From positions 1 through 12,091 of the forward strand of contig JAQGII010000261.1 in NCBI GenBank assembly GCA_028291305.1: a DNA stretch of 12,091 nucleotides, read 5' to 3'. Source of the DNA: Caulobacteraceae bacterium (lineage in GTDB: Bacteria; Pseudomonadota; Alphaproteobacteria; Caulobacterales; Caulobacteraceae). Below the pieces are notes generated by a model, which made no database searches, had not been told where the DNA came from, and saw only the letters and a list, made by a program, of their open reading frames with translations. The number at the start of each line of letters is the position of its first letter. Position 1 is the stretch's first letter. The translations under genes were made by a program, and so were the position numbers. Below are positions 1 through 7,233 of this stretch, in pieces.

Positions 1-267
1 CCGTGGGCGGCGGGGCTCATGGTTGAAGCGGTTGGCCGGGCCGTATTCGGGGATGTAGGCGTTGATCAGCACCAGCTCGCGCCCCTCGGAGGAGGCATAG
101 GACTCCGCGATGTTCGCCCGGCCTTCGCGCAGCGCCTTGACCTCGGTGCCGGTCAGGGAGATGCCGGCCTCGTAGGTCTGCTCCAGGAAATAGTCGAACC
201 GGGCCCTTCGATTCTCGGCGATCAGCTTGTTCTTGCCGGAGTCCTTTTCCTTGTCCTTGCCGGTCAT
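1..267 (-). CDS. smpB: SsrA-binding protein SmpB (partial, C-terminus off the left edge)
   Basis: SmpB binds tmRNA and delivers it to ribosomes stalled on broken messages, so the nascent peptide is tagged and the ribosome released. The first 89 residues are visible. After a lysine-rich start come [10 protein letters not shown] (18-27), the family hallmark [11 protein letters not shown] (40-50), and YIPEY followed by NHEPRRPR at the edge, all matching the SmpB beta-barrel core. The basic C-terminal tail that acts in the decoding centre lies outside the window. The ATG at 267-265 overlaps the dapA stop as ATGA, so translation is probably coupled to dapA; no strong Shine-Dalgarno is seen in front of it. 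Identity is near certain; only completeness is unknown. Confidence 0.96.
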   Translation of the reverse strand, partial: MTGKDKEKDSGKNKLIAENRRARFDYFLEQTYEAGISLTGTEVKALREGRANIAESYASSEGRELVLINAYIPEYGPANRFNHEPRRPR

Positions 268-1184
268 GACGCCCGGCTGGCGGCGTGATTCGCCTGGGGC
301 GCCTCGACGCCCGCCTCGCGCATGGCCTCGACGATCCTGGGCCGCACGGCCTCCATGCAAGGGGTCACCGGCAGGCGCACCTCTTCGCTGCACAGTCCCA
401 GATGGGCCAGGGCGAACTTGGTCGGCGACGGCGACGCATCCAGGAACAGGGCCTTGTGCAGGCGTATCAGCCGGTCCTGCTGGTAGAGGGCCCCGGTCCA
501 GTCGCCCGCCATGCAGGCGTTGAGGAAGGTCGAGAAGGCCTCGGGCGCGACATTGCTGGTCACCGAGATGCAGCCGTGGCCGCCGTGGGCCATGTAGCCC
601 AGGGCGCTGGGGTCGTCTCCCGACAGCAGGACAAAGTCCTCCGGGCACTCCAGGCGCATCAGGCTGACCCGCGTCAGGTCGCCGGTGGCGTCCTTGATGC
701 CGACGATGTTGGGCAGCTTGGCCAGGCGCGCCACGGTGTCGGTGGCCACGTCCGAGGCGGTGCGGCTGGGCACGTTGTAGACGATCACCGGCATCTGCAC
801 GGCGTCGTTCACCGCGAGGTAGTGCTGGTAGATGCCTTCCTGGCTCGGGCGATTGTAGTAGGGAGAGACCACCAGCGCCACGTCGGCGCCTACGGTCTTG
901 GCGAATCGCACCAGCTCGATCGCCTCCGCGGTGGAATTGGACCCGGCGCCGGCGATCACCGGCACGCGGCCGGCGGCCGTCCTGACGCACAGCTCCACCA
1001 CCCGGCGATGCTCGTCGTGGCTGAGAGTGGCGGTCTCCCCGGTGGTGCCGACCGGCACGAGGCCGTGGACCCCGCCCGCGATCTGGCGCTCCACCAGGGC
1101 CACGAAGGCCTTCTCGTCGAGAGCCCCATCGCGGAACGGCGTGACCAGGGCGGGAATCGCGCCCCTGAACAGTGGGTTAGACAT
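264..1184 (-). CDS. dapA: 4-hydroxy-tetrahydrodipicolinate synthase DapA
   Basis: DapA condenses pyruvate with aspartate semialdehyde, the first committed step of the diaminopimelate/lysine pathway that also feeds peptidoglycan. It is a 306-residue protein, normal for the family. Visible signatures are the pyruvate-binding GTTGE (46-50), [11 protein letters not shown] (107-117), Tyr136 in VYNVPSR (135-141) and the Schiff-base lysine K164 in GIKDATG (162-168). The start at 1184 (protein beginning MSNPLFRG) was chosen because the family begins this way; an in-frame extension to 1271 would add 29 residues unlike any DapA N-terminus and would run through the control region. The gene is followed by smpB with a 4-bp overlap. 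The C-terminal 15 or so residues are Ala-rich and probably disordered. Confidence 0.96.
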   Translation of the reverse strand: MSNPLFRGAIPALVTPFRDGALDEKAFVALVERQIAGGVHGLVPVGTTGETATLSHDEHRRVVELCVRTAAGRVPVIAGAGSNSTAEAIELVRFAKTVGADVALVVSPYYNRPSQEGIYQHYLAVNDAVQMPVIVYNVPSRTASDVATDTVARLAKLPNIVGIKDATGDLTRVSLMRLECPEDFVLLSGDDPSALGYMAHGGHGCISVTSNVAPEAFSTFLNACMAGDWTGALYQQDRLIRLHKALFLDASPSPTKFALAHLGLCSEEVRLPVTPCMEAVRPRIVEAMREAGVEAPQANHAASRAS

Positions 1185-1311
1185 TTTGTGCAACAAGCCG
1201 TGATGTGACGCCGCTTTAATATTGCGGCCGCATTTTGAGCGGACAATATGGCTGCGAAGGGGGGACAGCAACAGCTAGACTCCCCCGAGTCGACAGGTGG
1301 AGTGTTAAAGC
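1185..1311. promoter_or_regulatory. Divergent control region between dapA and the lytic transglycosylase
   Basis: This 127-bp gap must hold the promoters or leaders for both divergent genes. It contains an AT-rich island flanked by a 5-bp inverted repeat (GCCGC 1210-1214, GCGGC 1224-1228, loop TTTAATATT). It also contains a possible leader hairpin for the transglycosylase message (GGGGGA 1260-1265 with TCCCCC 1281-1286) and a GAGTC site at 1287-1291 that would be a CcrM target if this is a Caulobacter relative. On the minus strand TTGTCC with a 17-bp gap to AATATT is a weak promoter candidate for dapA. No convincing consensus promoter was found on the plus strand. Confidence 0.45.
1295..1302 (+). 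promoter_or_regulatory. Ribosome binding site that supports the GTG start of the lytic transglycosylase
   Basis: AGGTGGAG lies 9 nt before the GTG at 1312. An in-frame TAA at 1306-1308 rules out any earlier start, and the later ATG at 1336 would remove the two arginines of the signal peptide. This site therefore favours GTG initiation. Confidence 0.7.
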
Positions 1312-3603
1312 GTGGGGTACTGGAGACGGGCGTTGATGACGGCGACCTGCGTCGCGACCCTGACAGGGTCCGCGGTGGCGCAGAACGCCGCGCCGGACAC
1401 CCCTGCCCCGCAAGCGCCGGCGGGCGGGCCGCTCGCTCCGGTCTCGCCGCCCACCGCCAACGACATCGAATGGGTGCGCCAGGGGCTGGCGGCCGCGCGG
1501 GCCAACAACCTGGATCAGGTGCGCACCGCGGAAGCCGCCGTCACCCATGCGGTGGCGCGCAAGCTCCTGGAATGGTCGGCCGCCGACCTGATGGGCAACC
1601 GCCTGACCTTCGCCGAGATGGACCGGGCGCGGATCGACCTGCAGGCCTGGCCCCGCCGGGCCAACCGCCAGAGCTGGGCCGAGCGCGGCCTGGACTCCTC
1701 CGGCCTGTCGCCGCAGCAGGTGGTCGACTGGTTCCAGGCCGCCGACCCCGCCACCCCCGAGGGGGCCATGTCCCTGGCCGCTGCCTACCAACAGCTGGGC
1801 CGGCCCGCGGACGCCCAGGCGCTGATCCGGCATTATTGGCGCGACCGGGCCTTCGAGGCCGACGCCCAGCGCCTGATGCTGGCGCGCTTCGGCGCCATGC
1901 TGACGGCGGACGACCACATCAAGCGGGCCGACACCCTGCTCTACGGCCAGCAGGGGCCGGCCGCGCGCGACATGATCCCGCTGCTGCCCGTCGACCGGCA
2001 GGCGGTGGCCCTGGCGCGGATCGCGCTGCGCGACAACGCCGCCAACGCCAGCGAGCTGTTCGCCGCCGTGCCGATTGAGCATCTGCGCGACCCCGGCCTG
2101 GCGGTCGAGCACGCCCGCTATCTCTATGCGCGCAACATGGGGCCCCAGGCCCTGACGCTGCTTCCCGACTTCCCCAAGGACCTTCCGGCCGACGCCGCCA
2201 GCCGGTTCTGGCTGCTGCGCCGCCAGCTGGTGAACGTGGCCGTCCAGTCCGGCCAGTACCTGGCCGCCTACCGGGCGGTGGAAGGTCACGGCCTGCCGCC
2301 GGGCGCCGACGCCGCCGATGCGGAGTTCCTCGGCGGCTGGATCGCGCTGACCAAGATGCACGACCCGGCGCGCGCCGAGCAGCACTTCGGCCGCCTGGCC
2401 GTCATCGGCGCCTCGCCGATCACCATCAGCCGGGCGCTGTACTGGCGCGGACGCGCCGAAGAGGCGATGGGCGATCCGATCACGGCCCAGACCTATTACG
2501 GCCAGGGCGCGCGCTACTACACCACCTTCTACGGCCAGATGGCGGCGGCCAAGACCGGCCTGACCGACATCGTGCTGGACAAGGACCCGGCGCCCACGGC
2601 GGCCGAGCGCCTGCGCTTCGACAACGCCGAACTGGTGCAGGCCGCGCACATCCTGGCCCTGGCCAACGACCACACCCTGTACCGCAGCATGATCGTGGCC
2701 GCCGCCGACAGCCTGCCCACCGCCGCCGACGAGGCCATGCTGGTGGACTTCGCCCAGGCCAACGGCGACCAGGACCTGGTGATGCGCATCGTGCGGCTGG
2801 CGGCCCAGCGCGGCCTGATCCTGCCCGAACGCGGCTATCCGCTGCGGACCCCGCCCAACACCTCGCCGGTGGAGGCCCCGCTGGTGCTGGGCATCATCCG
2901 CCAGGAGAGCGGCTTCGATGCGCGCATCCGCTCGGGCGTCGGCGCCCGGGGGATGATGCAGCTGATGCCCGCCACGGCCAGGAATCTGGCGTCGCGCGCA
3001 GGCGTCCGCTTCAACCCCGACATGCTGGACGACCCCGAATACAACATGCGCCTGGGGTCCGCCTTCCTCGGCGAACTGGTCAACGACTTCGACGGCTCCT
3101 ACCTGATGGCGACGGCCGCCTACAACGCCGGTCCCAATCGCCCGCCGCAGTGGACCGCGGCCTGCGGCGACCCGCGCGCCGCCTCCACCGACCCGGTCGA
3201 CTACATCGAGTGCATCCCCATCGGCGAGACGCGCAACTACGTCATGCGGGTGCTGGAGAACGTCCAGGTCTACCGCGCCCGCCTGAACGGCGGCCACGCG
3301 CCCCTGACCCTGGTGGCGGACCTGAAGCGCGGCGGTTATGGCCAGGCGTCCGGCGCCAGCCAGCTGGCGCAGAACACCGCGACCCCGCCCTTCTCCGCCG
3401 TGCGCAGCGATACGCCGTCCGAGACCGCCCCCTCCGCGCCCACCCCGGTGGCCGAAGGAATCTTCCAGCGCACGGCGCTGGAGCGGGGCGTGATCGTGCA
3501 TAAGAAGACCCAGGCGGAAATCCAGAGCCCCAAGGCGGCGCACAAGATCAAGGCCAAGGCCAAGGGCCATCACGCCAAGGGCAAGGGCCGCCGCAGGAGC
3601 TAG
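1312..3603 (+). CDS. Periplasmic soluble lytic murein transglycosylase (Slt70 type)
   Basis: The predicted enzyme cleaves the MurNAc-GlcNAc bond of peptidoglycan to leave 1,6-anhydro-MurNAc, acting in the periplasm. It has 763 residues: a Sec signal peptide (Trp4, Arg5-Arg6, hydrophobic core, likely cleavage after AVA at 21-23), a Pro/Ala-rich linker to about 45, a long helical repeat region of the Slt U-domain type (about 46-500), then the catalytic SLT domain (about 515-665). Catalytic Glu532 sits in RQESGFD; GMMQLMPAT (547-555) and AYNAG (603-607) are the other hallmarks. Cys618 and Cys634 could form a disulfide. The last 35 residues are Lys/His/Arg-rich and could bind anionic cell-wall polymers or DNA (inference). 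Caulobacter SdpA, a division-linked transglycosylase, belongs to this class, but orthology is not shown. It is divergent from dapA; its stop lies in the following repeat. Confidence 0.93.
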   Translation: MGYWRRALMTATCVATLTGSAVAQNAAPDTPAPQAPAGGPLAPVSPPTANDIEWVRQGLAAARANNLDQVRTAEAAVTHAVARKLLEWSAADLMGNRLTFAEMDRARIDLQAWPRRANRQSWAERGLDSSGLSPQQVVDWFQAADPATPEGAMSLAAAYQQLGRPADAQALIRHYWRDRAFEADAQRLMLARFGAMLTADDHIKRADTLLYGQQGPAARDMIPLLPVDRQAVALARIALRDNAANASELFAAVPIEHLRDPGLAVEHARYLYARNMGPQALTLLPDFPKDLPADAASRFWLLRRQLVNVAVQSGQYLAAYRAVEGHGLPPGADAADAEFLGGWIALTKMHDPARAEQHFGRLAVIGASPITISRALYWRGRAEEAMGDPITAQTYYGQGARYYTTFYGQMAAAKTGLTDIVLDKDPAPTAAERLRFDNAELVQAAHILALANDHTLYRSMIVAAADSLPTAADEAMLVDFAQANGDQDLVMRIVRLAAQRGLILPERGYPLRTPPNTSPVEAPLVLGIIRQESGFDARIRSGVGARGMMQLMPATARNLASRAGVRFNPDMLDDPEYNMRLGSAFLGELVNDFDGSYLMATAAYNAGPNRPPQWTAACGDPRAASTDPVDYIECIPIGETRNYVMRVLENVQVYRARLNGGHAPLTLVADLKRGGYGQASGASQLAQNTATPPFSAVRSDTPSETAPSAPTPVAEGIFQRTALERGVIVHKKTQAEIQSPKAAHKIKAKAKGHHAKGKGRRRS

Positions 3604-3652
3604 AGCACGTCAGGCGAAAGTGGATACCGGTTTCGCCGCCCGACGTGCTCTA
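3601..3652. other. Hairpin 1 of the CIR-like repeat
   Basis: A perfect 11-bp outer stem (TAGAGCACGTC 3601-3611 with GACGTGCTCTA 3642-3652) is followed by a perfect 7-bp inner stem (GGCGAAA 3613-3619 with TTTCGCC 3631-3637) and an 11-nt loop. A 1-versus-4-nt internal loop separates the stems. The TAG at its left end is the stop codon of the transglycosylase. Confidence 0.85.
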
Positions 3653-3666
3653 ACACTTTGATTTAT

Positions 3667-3713
3667 AGCCTTTTTTGTCCGGTTCAAATGATTCCATTTG
3701 AACCGGAAAGGCT
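3667..3713. other. Hairpin 2 of the CIR-like repeat, with a CcrM-type GATTC in the loop
   Basis: A perfect 12-bp stem (CCGGTTCAAATG 3679-3690 with CATTTGAACCGG 3695-3706) closes a 4-nt loop ATTC, so GATTC spans 3690-3694. Below it a 7-bp stem (AGCCTTT 3667-3673 with AAAGGCT 3707-3713) is separated by a 5-nt one-sided bulge. The AT-rich stem stands out from the surrounding DNA. Confidence 0.85.
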
Positions 3714-4685
3714 CTAGCCTATCGCCCGCGTGTAGACCGCCGCGTCGACATTGCCGCCGGATGCGATGACCAGGGTCGTGCGCCCCTGGGTGTCCGCCTT
3801 GCCCGCCAGCACCGCCGCCAGGGCCGCCGCGCCGCCGGGCTCCAGCACCAGTTTCAGGTGGCGGAAGGCGAAGGCCATGGCCGCCAGCGCCTCCTCGTCG
3901 CTCACGGCCAGCGCGCCGGACAGGCGGGGCTTGTTCAGGGCGAAGGTCATCTCCCCCGGCGCCGGGGCCATCAGGGCGTCCAGCAGGCTGGCGGCCTGGG
4001 GCTTGATCGAGACCGGATGGCCGGCCGCCAGGCTCTTGGCGTGGTCGTCGTATCCCTCGGGCTCCACGGCATAGAGGTTGGTCCACGGCGACAGGGCGCC
4101 GAAGGCCAGGCCGATGCCCCCGATCAGGCCGCCGCCGGAGGCGGGCGCGAGCAGCAGGTCGGCGCTCTCGCCGAGCGCTTCCAGCTGGCGGGCGGCCTCC
4201 AGCCCGGCCGTGCCCTGGCCGGCGATGACGTAGAAATCCTCGAAGGCCGGCACCACCACGGCGCCGCGCTCGGCGGCGATCTCGGCGGCGATGGCTTCGC
4301 GCGACTGGGTCCAGCGGTCGTACAGCACCACCTCCCCGCCCAGCGCCTTGGTCCCCTCGATCTTGGCCGCCGGGGCGTCGGCGGGCATGACGATCACGGC
4401 GGGCGTGCGCAGCAGTCCCGCCGCCGCCGCCACGCCCTGGGCATGGTTGCCGGAGGAGAAGGCGGTCACGCCGCGCGTCAGCTCGTCCGCGGTCAGGCGG
4501 CTGATCCGGTTGTAGGCGCCGCGGAACTTGAACGAGCCGGTGCGCTGCAGGCATTCGGCCTTGATGAACACCTTGCCGCCCACGGCGGCGTCCAGCACGT
4601 CATGGCGGACCAGCGGCGTCTCCACCGCCAGGCCTTCCAGCCTGGACGCGGCGCCCAGCACATCGTCGAACGTCGGTAGCTTCAT
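3714..4685 (-). CDS. Threonine/serine dehydratase, PLP fold type II
   Basis: The likely reaction is deamination of L-threonine to 2-oxobutyrate or L-serine to pyruvate; related members are serine racemases or act on hydroxyaspartate. The protein has 323 residues and no C-terminal ACT regulatory domain, so it resembles the short catabolic type rather than biosynthetic IlvA. Visible residues are the PLP lysine K53 in TGSFKFRGAYN, the substrate loop SSGNHAQG (77-84), the phosphate-binding SGGG (183-186), EPGGAAALA (282-290) and ASGGNVD (308-314). The start ATG at 4685 overlaps the stop of the upstream ABC ATPase gene as ATGA, making it the last gene of the transporter operon. Its TAG stop is the terminal base triplet of the CIR-like repeat. 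Exact substrate is not decided by sequence. Confidence 0.9.
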   Translation of the reverse strand: MKLPTFDDVLGAASRLEGLAVETPLVRHDVLDAAVGGKVFIKAECLQRTGSFKFRGAYNRISRLTADELTRGVTAFSSGNHAQGVAAAAGLLRTPAVIVMPADAPAAKIEGTKALGGEVVLYDRWTQSREAIAAEIAAERGAVVVPAFEDFYVIAGQGTAGLEAARQLEALGESADLLLAPASGGGLIGGIGLAFGALSPWTNLYAVEPEGYDDHAKSLAAGHPVSIKPQAASLLDALMAPAPGEMTFALNKPRLSGALAVSDEEALAAMAFAFRHLKLVLEPGGAAALAAVLAGKADTQGRTTLVIASGGNVDAAVYTRAIG

Positions 4686-5443
4686 CCGGGTCTCCGTCGC
4701 AGGGCCGCCACCGGCCCATGAGGGGTCTGAATCAAGCCGCCGTCCAGGCCGAACACGGCCCGCAGCGCCTCGGGCGACAGGGCCTCGGCCGGCGGCCCCT
4801 CGGCCAGCACGCGGCCGTCCTTCAGCGCCGCCACGCGGTCGCAGAAGCGCGCGGCCAGGGTCAGGTCATGCAGGGTCAGCACCACGGCCGCGCCCCGGCG
4901 GGCCTCCTCGCGCAGGATCTCGAGGATCAGCAGCTGGGCGTCCGGGTCCAGCCCCGCCGCCGGCTCGTCCGCCGCCAGCAGGGGCGCTCGCGTGGCCAGC
5001 AGCCGGGCCAGGAGCACCCGCGCCCGCTCCCCGCCGGACATGTCGAGCACGCCTCGCTCCGCCAGGCCGGTCAGGCCGACCCGCTCCAGCATCCGGGCGG
5101 CGATCTCCCGCGCCCGCCGGGGCGGCTGCGACGGCGCGCCCAGGCTGACCAGGCTCAGCGCCGGCAGGTTCCAGGCCACCTTGCGCTCCTGCGGCAGATA
5201 GCCGGCCAGCGCCGCCCGCTCCGATTCGCCGAGCTCGGCCAGCGCCCGCCCGCCGAGCCTCGCCTCGCCGCCGTCCAGCGCCTGCAGGCCCAGGGCGGCG
5301 CGCAGCAGGGTGGTCTTGCCCGCCCCGTTGGGCCCGATCACACCGACGACTTCGCCGGGCCGGGCGAGCAGCGAGGCGCCGTCCAGCACCGCGCGGCCGT
5401 CCAGGCGGACGACGGCCCCCCGGATATCGAGGACCTCGCTCAT
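4682..5443 (-). CDS. ABC transporter ATPase, iron-complex/cobalamin uptake family
   Basis: This is the cytoplasmic ATP-hydrolysing subunit (253 residues) that drives the adjacent FecCD-type permease. The full motif set is present: Walker A GPNGAGKTT (37-45), Q-loop Q85 in YLPQER, signature MSGGERAR (135-142, with Met replacing the common Leu), Walker B LLAADEP (155-161) and switch His192 in TLHD. The start at 5443 gives the standard N-terminus (MSEVLDIRG); upstream in-frame codons to 6394 lie out of frame across the permease gene and are not ABC-like. The ATG overlaps the permease stop, and its stop overlaps the dehydratase start, both as ATGA. The family (FecE/FhuC/BtuD/HmuV) is clear; the substrate is not. 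Confidence 0.93.
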   Translation of the reverse strand: MSEVLDIRGAVVRLDGRAVLDGASLLARPGEVVGVIGPNGAGKTTLLRAALGLQALDGGEARLGGRALAELGESERAALAGYLPQERKVAWNLPALSLVSLGAPSQPPRRAREIAARMLERVGLTGLAERGVLDMSGGERARVLLARLLATRAPLLAADEPAAGLDPDAQLLILEILREEARRGAAVVLTLHDLTLAARFCDRVAALKDGRVLAEGPPAEALSPEALRAVFGLDGGLIQTPHGPVAALRRRPG

Positions 5444-6429
5444 CCGCGCCAGCTCCGCGCCGCGCGCCAGGCGATCAGGGCGAACACCGGCGCGCCGAAC
5501 AGGGCGGTGACGACGCCGAGCTTCAGCTCCAGCAGGGCCTCGGTGGGGATCAGGCGGCCGATCAGGTCGGCCAGCACCAGCAGCACCGCCCCGGTCAGGG
5601 CCGAGGGCAGCAGGATGGCGGCCGGATCGTCCTTGGCCCCTGCCCGCACCAGATGCGGCGCGGCCAGGCCGACGAAACCGATCACCCCCGCCATGGCCAC
5701 CGCCGCGCCGGTCAGCAGGGCCGCGCCGGCCACCGCGGCGACCCGCAGGCGGGCCATGGGCAGGCCGGACAGGCGGGCGGTCTCCTCGCCCAGGGTCAAC
5801 ATGCGCAGGCCCGACGCGGCATAGGCGGACAGGCCGGCGCCCACGGCCATCGGCGCGCAGGCCCAGGCGATGTCGCGCCAATCGCGGTTGGCCACCGAGC
5901 CCATCAGCCAGTTGAGCACCTCGGCCGTGGTGATCGGCGACGGCGACAGGTTGAACACCAGGGCGGTGAGGGCGCCGGCGAAGGCCGACAGCGACACGCC
6001 GAACAGGATCAGGGCCTCGGGCGCGCCGAGCCGGCTGGCCGCCCAGCTGAGGATGACCCCCGCCAGCACCGCCCCCGCCAGGGCGGCGATCTCCACCGCG
6101 CCCGGGATGGCGGCCAGGCCGGCCACCAGGGCCAGGGACGCGCCCAGGCCGGCGGTGGCGGACACGCCCAGCACGCCGGGATCGGCCAGGGGGTTGCGCA
6201 GCAGCCCCTGCATCACCGCCCCCGACAGCCCCAGGGCGGCGCCCACCAGGGCGGCGGCGAGCGTGCGCGGCGCGCGGATGCCCCACAGGACCTCGCCCAC
6301 GGCGGAGCCCGGCCTGAAGGCCTGGGCGTACTGCGACAGGCTGAGCGGGGTTTCGCCGAGGAGCACGGCGACGCTCACGATGAAGACAAGACATGCCGTC
6401 AGGATAAGGCTTTGTGCGGGAATCCTCAT
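5440..6429 (-). CDS. FecCD-family ABC permease (siderophore/haem/cobalamin type)
   Basis: This inner-membrane subunit (329 residues) normally works as a homodimer with two ATPase subunits. It is strongly hydrophobic throughout, with an N-terminal segment at about 8-25 and roughly nine to ten membrane helices in all. Family signatures are IRAPRTLAA (51-59), the SG..MQ..LRNPLADP block (69-84) with LGVSATAGLGA behind it, LGEETARLSG (213-222, at the ATPase interface), GFVGLAAPHLVR (251-262) and LGVVTALFGAPVF (304-316). The start at 6429 (MRIPAQS) follows the binding-protein stop with an ATGA overlap. In-frame upstream codons reach 7143, but that stretch is a Gly/Arg/Pro-rich shadow of the binding-protein gene. 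Single permease copy, as in BtuC-type systems. Confidence 0.93.
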   Translation of the reverse strand: MRIPAQSLILTACLVFIVSVAVLLGETPLSLSQYAQAFRPGSAVGEVLWGIRAPRTLAAALVGAALGLSGAVMQGLLRNPLADPGVLGVSATAGLGASLALVAGLAAIPGAVEIAALAGAVLAGVILSWAASRLGAPEALILFGVSLSAFAGALTALVFNLSPSPITTAEVLNWLMGSVANRDWRDIAWACAPMAVGAGLSAYAASGLRMLTLGEETARLSGLPMARLRVAAVAGAALLTGAAVAMAGVIGFVGLAAPHLVRAGAKDDPAAILLPSALTGAVLLVLADLIGRLIPTEALLELKLGVVTALFGAPVFALIAWRAARSWRG

Positions 6430-7229
6430 GTCCCGGCCGCCGCCCGCGACAGGCTGAGCGCGCCGTCGGCGGCGAACCAGGCGGGGCAACCGAGGATGGC
6501 GCCGGGCAGGCTGGCCAGGGTGCGCCGGTGCATGGTCGCCCGCATCGCCCCGCCGTGCGCCGGGCTCCACCAGGCGCGGTCCAGGGCGAAGGCGTCGAAG
6601 AAGCCGAGCACCAGCTGCGACGGCGGCGACAGCGCCAGCCGCTCGAGCGACAGCACGCGGTAGCCGGGCCGGCGCTCCTGGTTGTCCAGCCCCGCCGCGC
6701 CGAGGATGGCGTCGACCAGGGTGCCGGGACCGGCGGTGGCGGCGCCGGGGGTGAGATAGGCGACCGTCCGGTGGGTCGGCGCGGCGCCCGCCGCGGCCAG
6801 CTTGCGGTCCATGTCGCGGACCAGGCCCTCGCCAGCCTCGGGACGGCCGACGGCCAGGGCCACCTTGCGGATGTTGGCGCGGATGCCGGCGAAATCCCTG
6901 GCCTCGCCCAGGGTCAGCACCTCGACGCCGCGCTCGGACAGGCTGCGGGTCAGCCGGGCGTCGCCGCCCCAGTAGCGGACCACCAGCTGCGGCTGCGCGG
7001 TCAGCAGCGATTCCAGGGTGTCGCGGCGCTTGGGCAGCCCCTTGGCCAGGGCCGCCAGATAGGAGTCGCCGCCCTGCGACCGGTAGGACAGCCCGACGAT
7101 GGACGCCCGCGGGCTCAGGGCCAGCACATATTGGTCGGCGCACTGATCCAGCGACGCCACCCGCGGCGCGGCCTGCGCCGGCCCGGCCAGCGCCAGCACC
7201 GCGCCAAGGGCGGAAAGCGGGCCCTTCAA
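6426..7229 (-). CDS. Periplasmic substrate-binding protein of the ABC transporter (BtuF/FhuD-like)
   Basis: It should capture an iron complex, haem or corrinoid in the periplasm and hand it to the adjacent permease. The mature part opens with RVASLDQCADQYVLAL, the typical first strand and helix of the Fe/B12 periplasmic binding fold, and continues with blocks typical of the fold, such as AQPQLVVRYWGG and GVEVLTL. The start is uncertain. The TTG at 7229 gives a clean signal peptide (Lys2, hydrophobic core, cleavage after AQA at 18-20) and lies 4 nt after the tetR stop, for 267 residues. An ATG at 7265 would add 12 residues and overlap tetR by 32 bp; it keeps the same signal core. Neither has a convincing Shine-Dalgarno, so translation may be coupled to tetR. 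The substrate cannot be read from the sequence. Confidence 0.85.
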   Translation of the reverse strand: MKGPLSALGAVLALAGPAQAAPRVASLDQCADQYVLALSPRASIVGLSYRSQGGDSYLAALAKGLPKRRDTLESLLTAQPQLVVRYWGGDARLTRSLSERGVEVLTLGEARDFAGIRANIRKVALAVGRPEAGEGLVRDMDRKLAAAGAAPTHRTVAYLTPGAATAGPGTLVDAILGAAGLDNQERRPGYRVLSLERLALSPPSQLVLGFFDAFALDRAWWSPAHGGAMRATMHRRTLASLPGAILGCPAWFAADGALSLSRAAAGT

Positions 7230-7233
7230 GGGT

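Larger units (their letters stand above)
3601..3716. repeat. CIR-like two-hairpin intergenic repeat between convergent genes
   Basis: The stretch between two convergent genes is almost entirely palindromic: hairpin 1 (3601-3652) and hairpin 2 (3667-3713), bounded at both ends by TAGAGC in inverted orientation (3601-3606 and the complement of 3711-3716). A GATTC (GANTC, the CcrM methylation target) is centred in the loop of hairpin 2. This matches what I recall of the Caulobacter intergenic repeats CIR1/CIR2: long dispersed elements of inverted repeats with a CcrM site at the centre of one. Copies elsewhere in the genome are predicted, not seen. It may also serve as a bidirectional transcription barrier, although neither hairpin is followed directly by a T-run. 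Confidence 0.8.

Noticed and set aside
1216-3573. A 785-codon open frame on the minus strand, antisense to the lytic transglycosylase
   Set aside because: It is a shadow produced by GC-rich third positions. The product is low-complexity (Gly, Arg, His, Val, Gln) with no motif, while the plus strand encodes a complete transglycosylase with all catalytic motifs.
3653-3680. Classical intrinsic terminator using hairpin 1 and the T-run at 3671-3676
   Set aside because: The T-run begins 18 bases beyond the end of the hairpin, too far for an intrinsic terminator; on the minus strand hairpin 2 is followed by A residues rather than T.
5444-6394. In-frame upstream extension of the ABC ATPase gene to 6394
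   Set aside because: The added residues are Arg/Gly/Pro-rich and out of frame with the permease that really occupies this stretch; ABC ATPases begin at the MSEVLD start.
6430-7143. In-frame upstream extension of the permease gene to 7143
   Set aside because: It overlaps the binding-protein gene in another frame and lacks hydrophobic segments; the ATG at 6429 gives a normal FecCD N-terminus.
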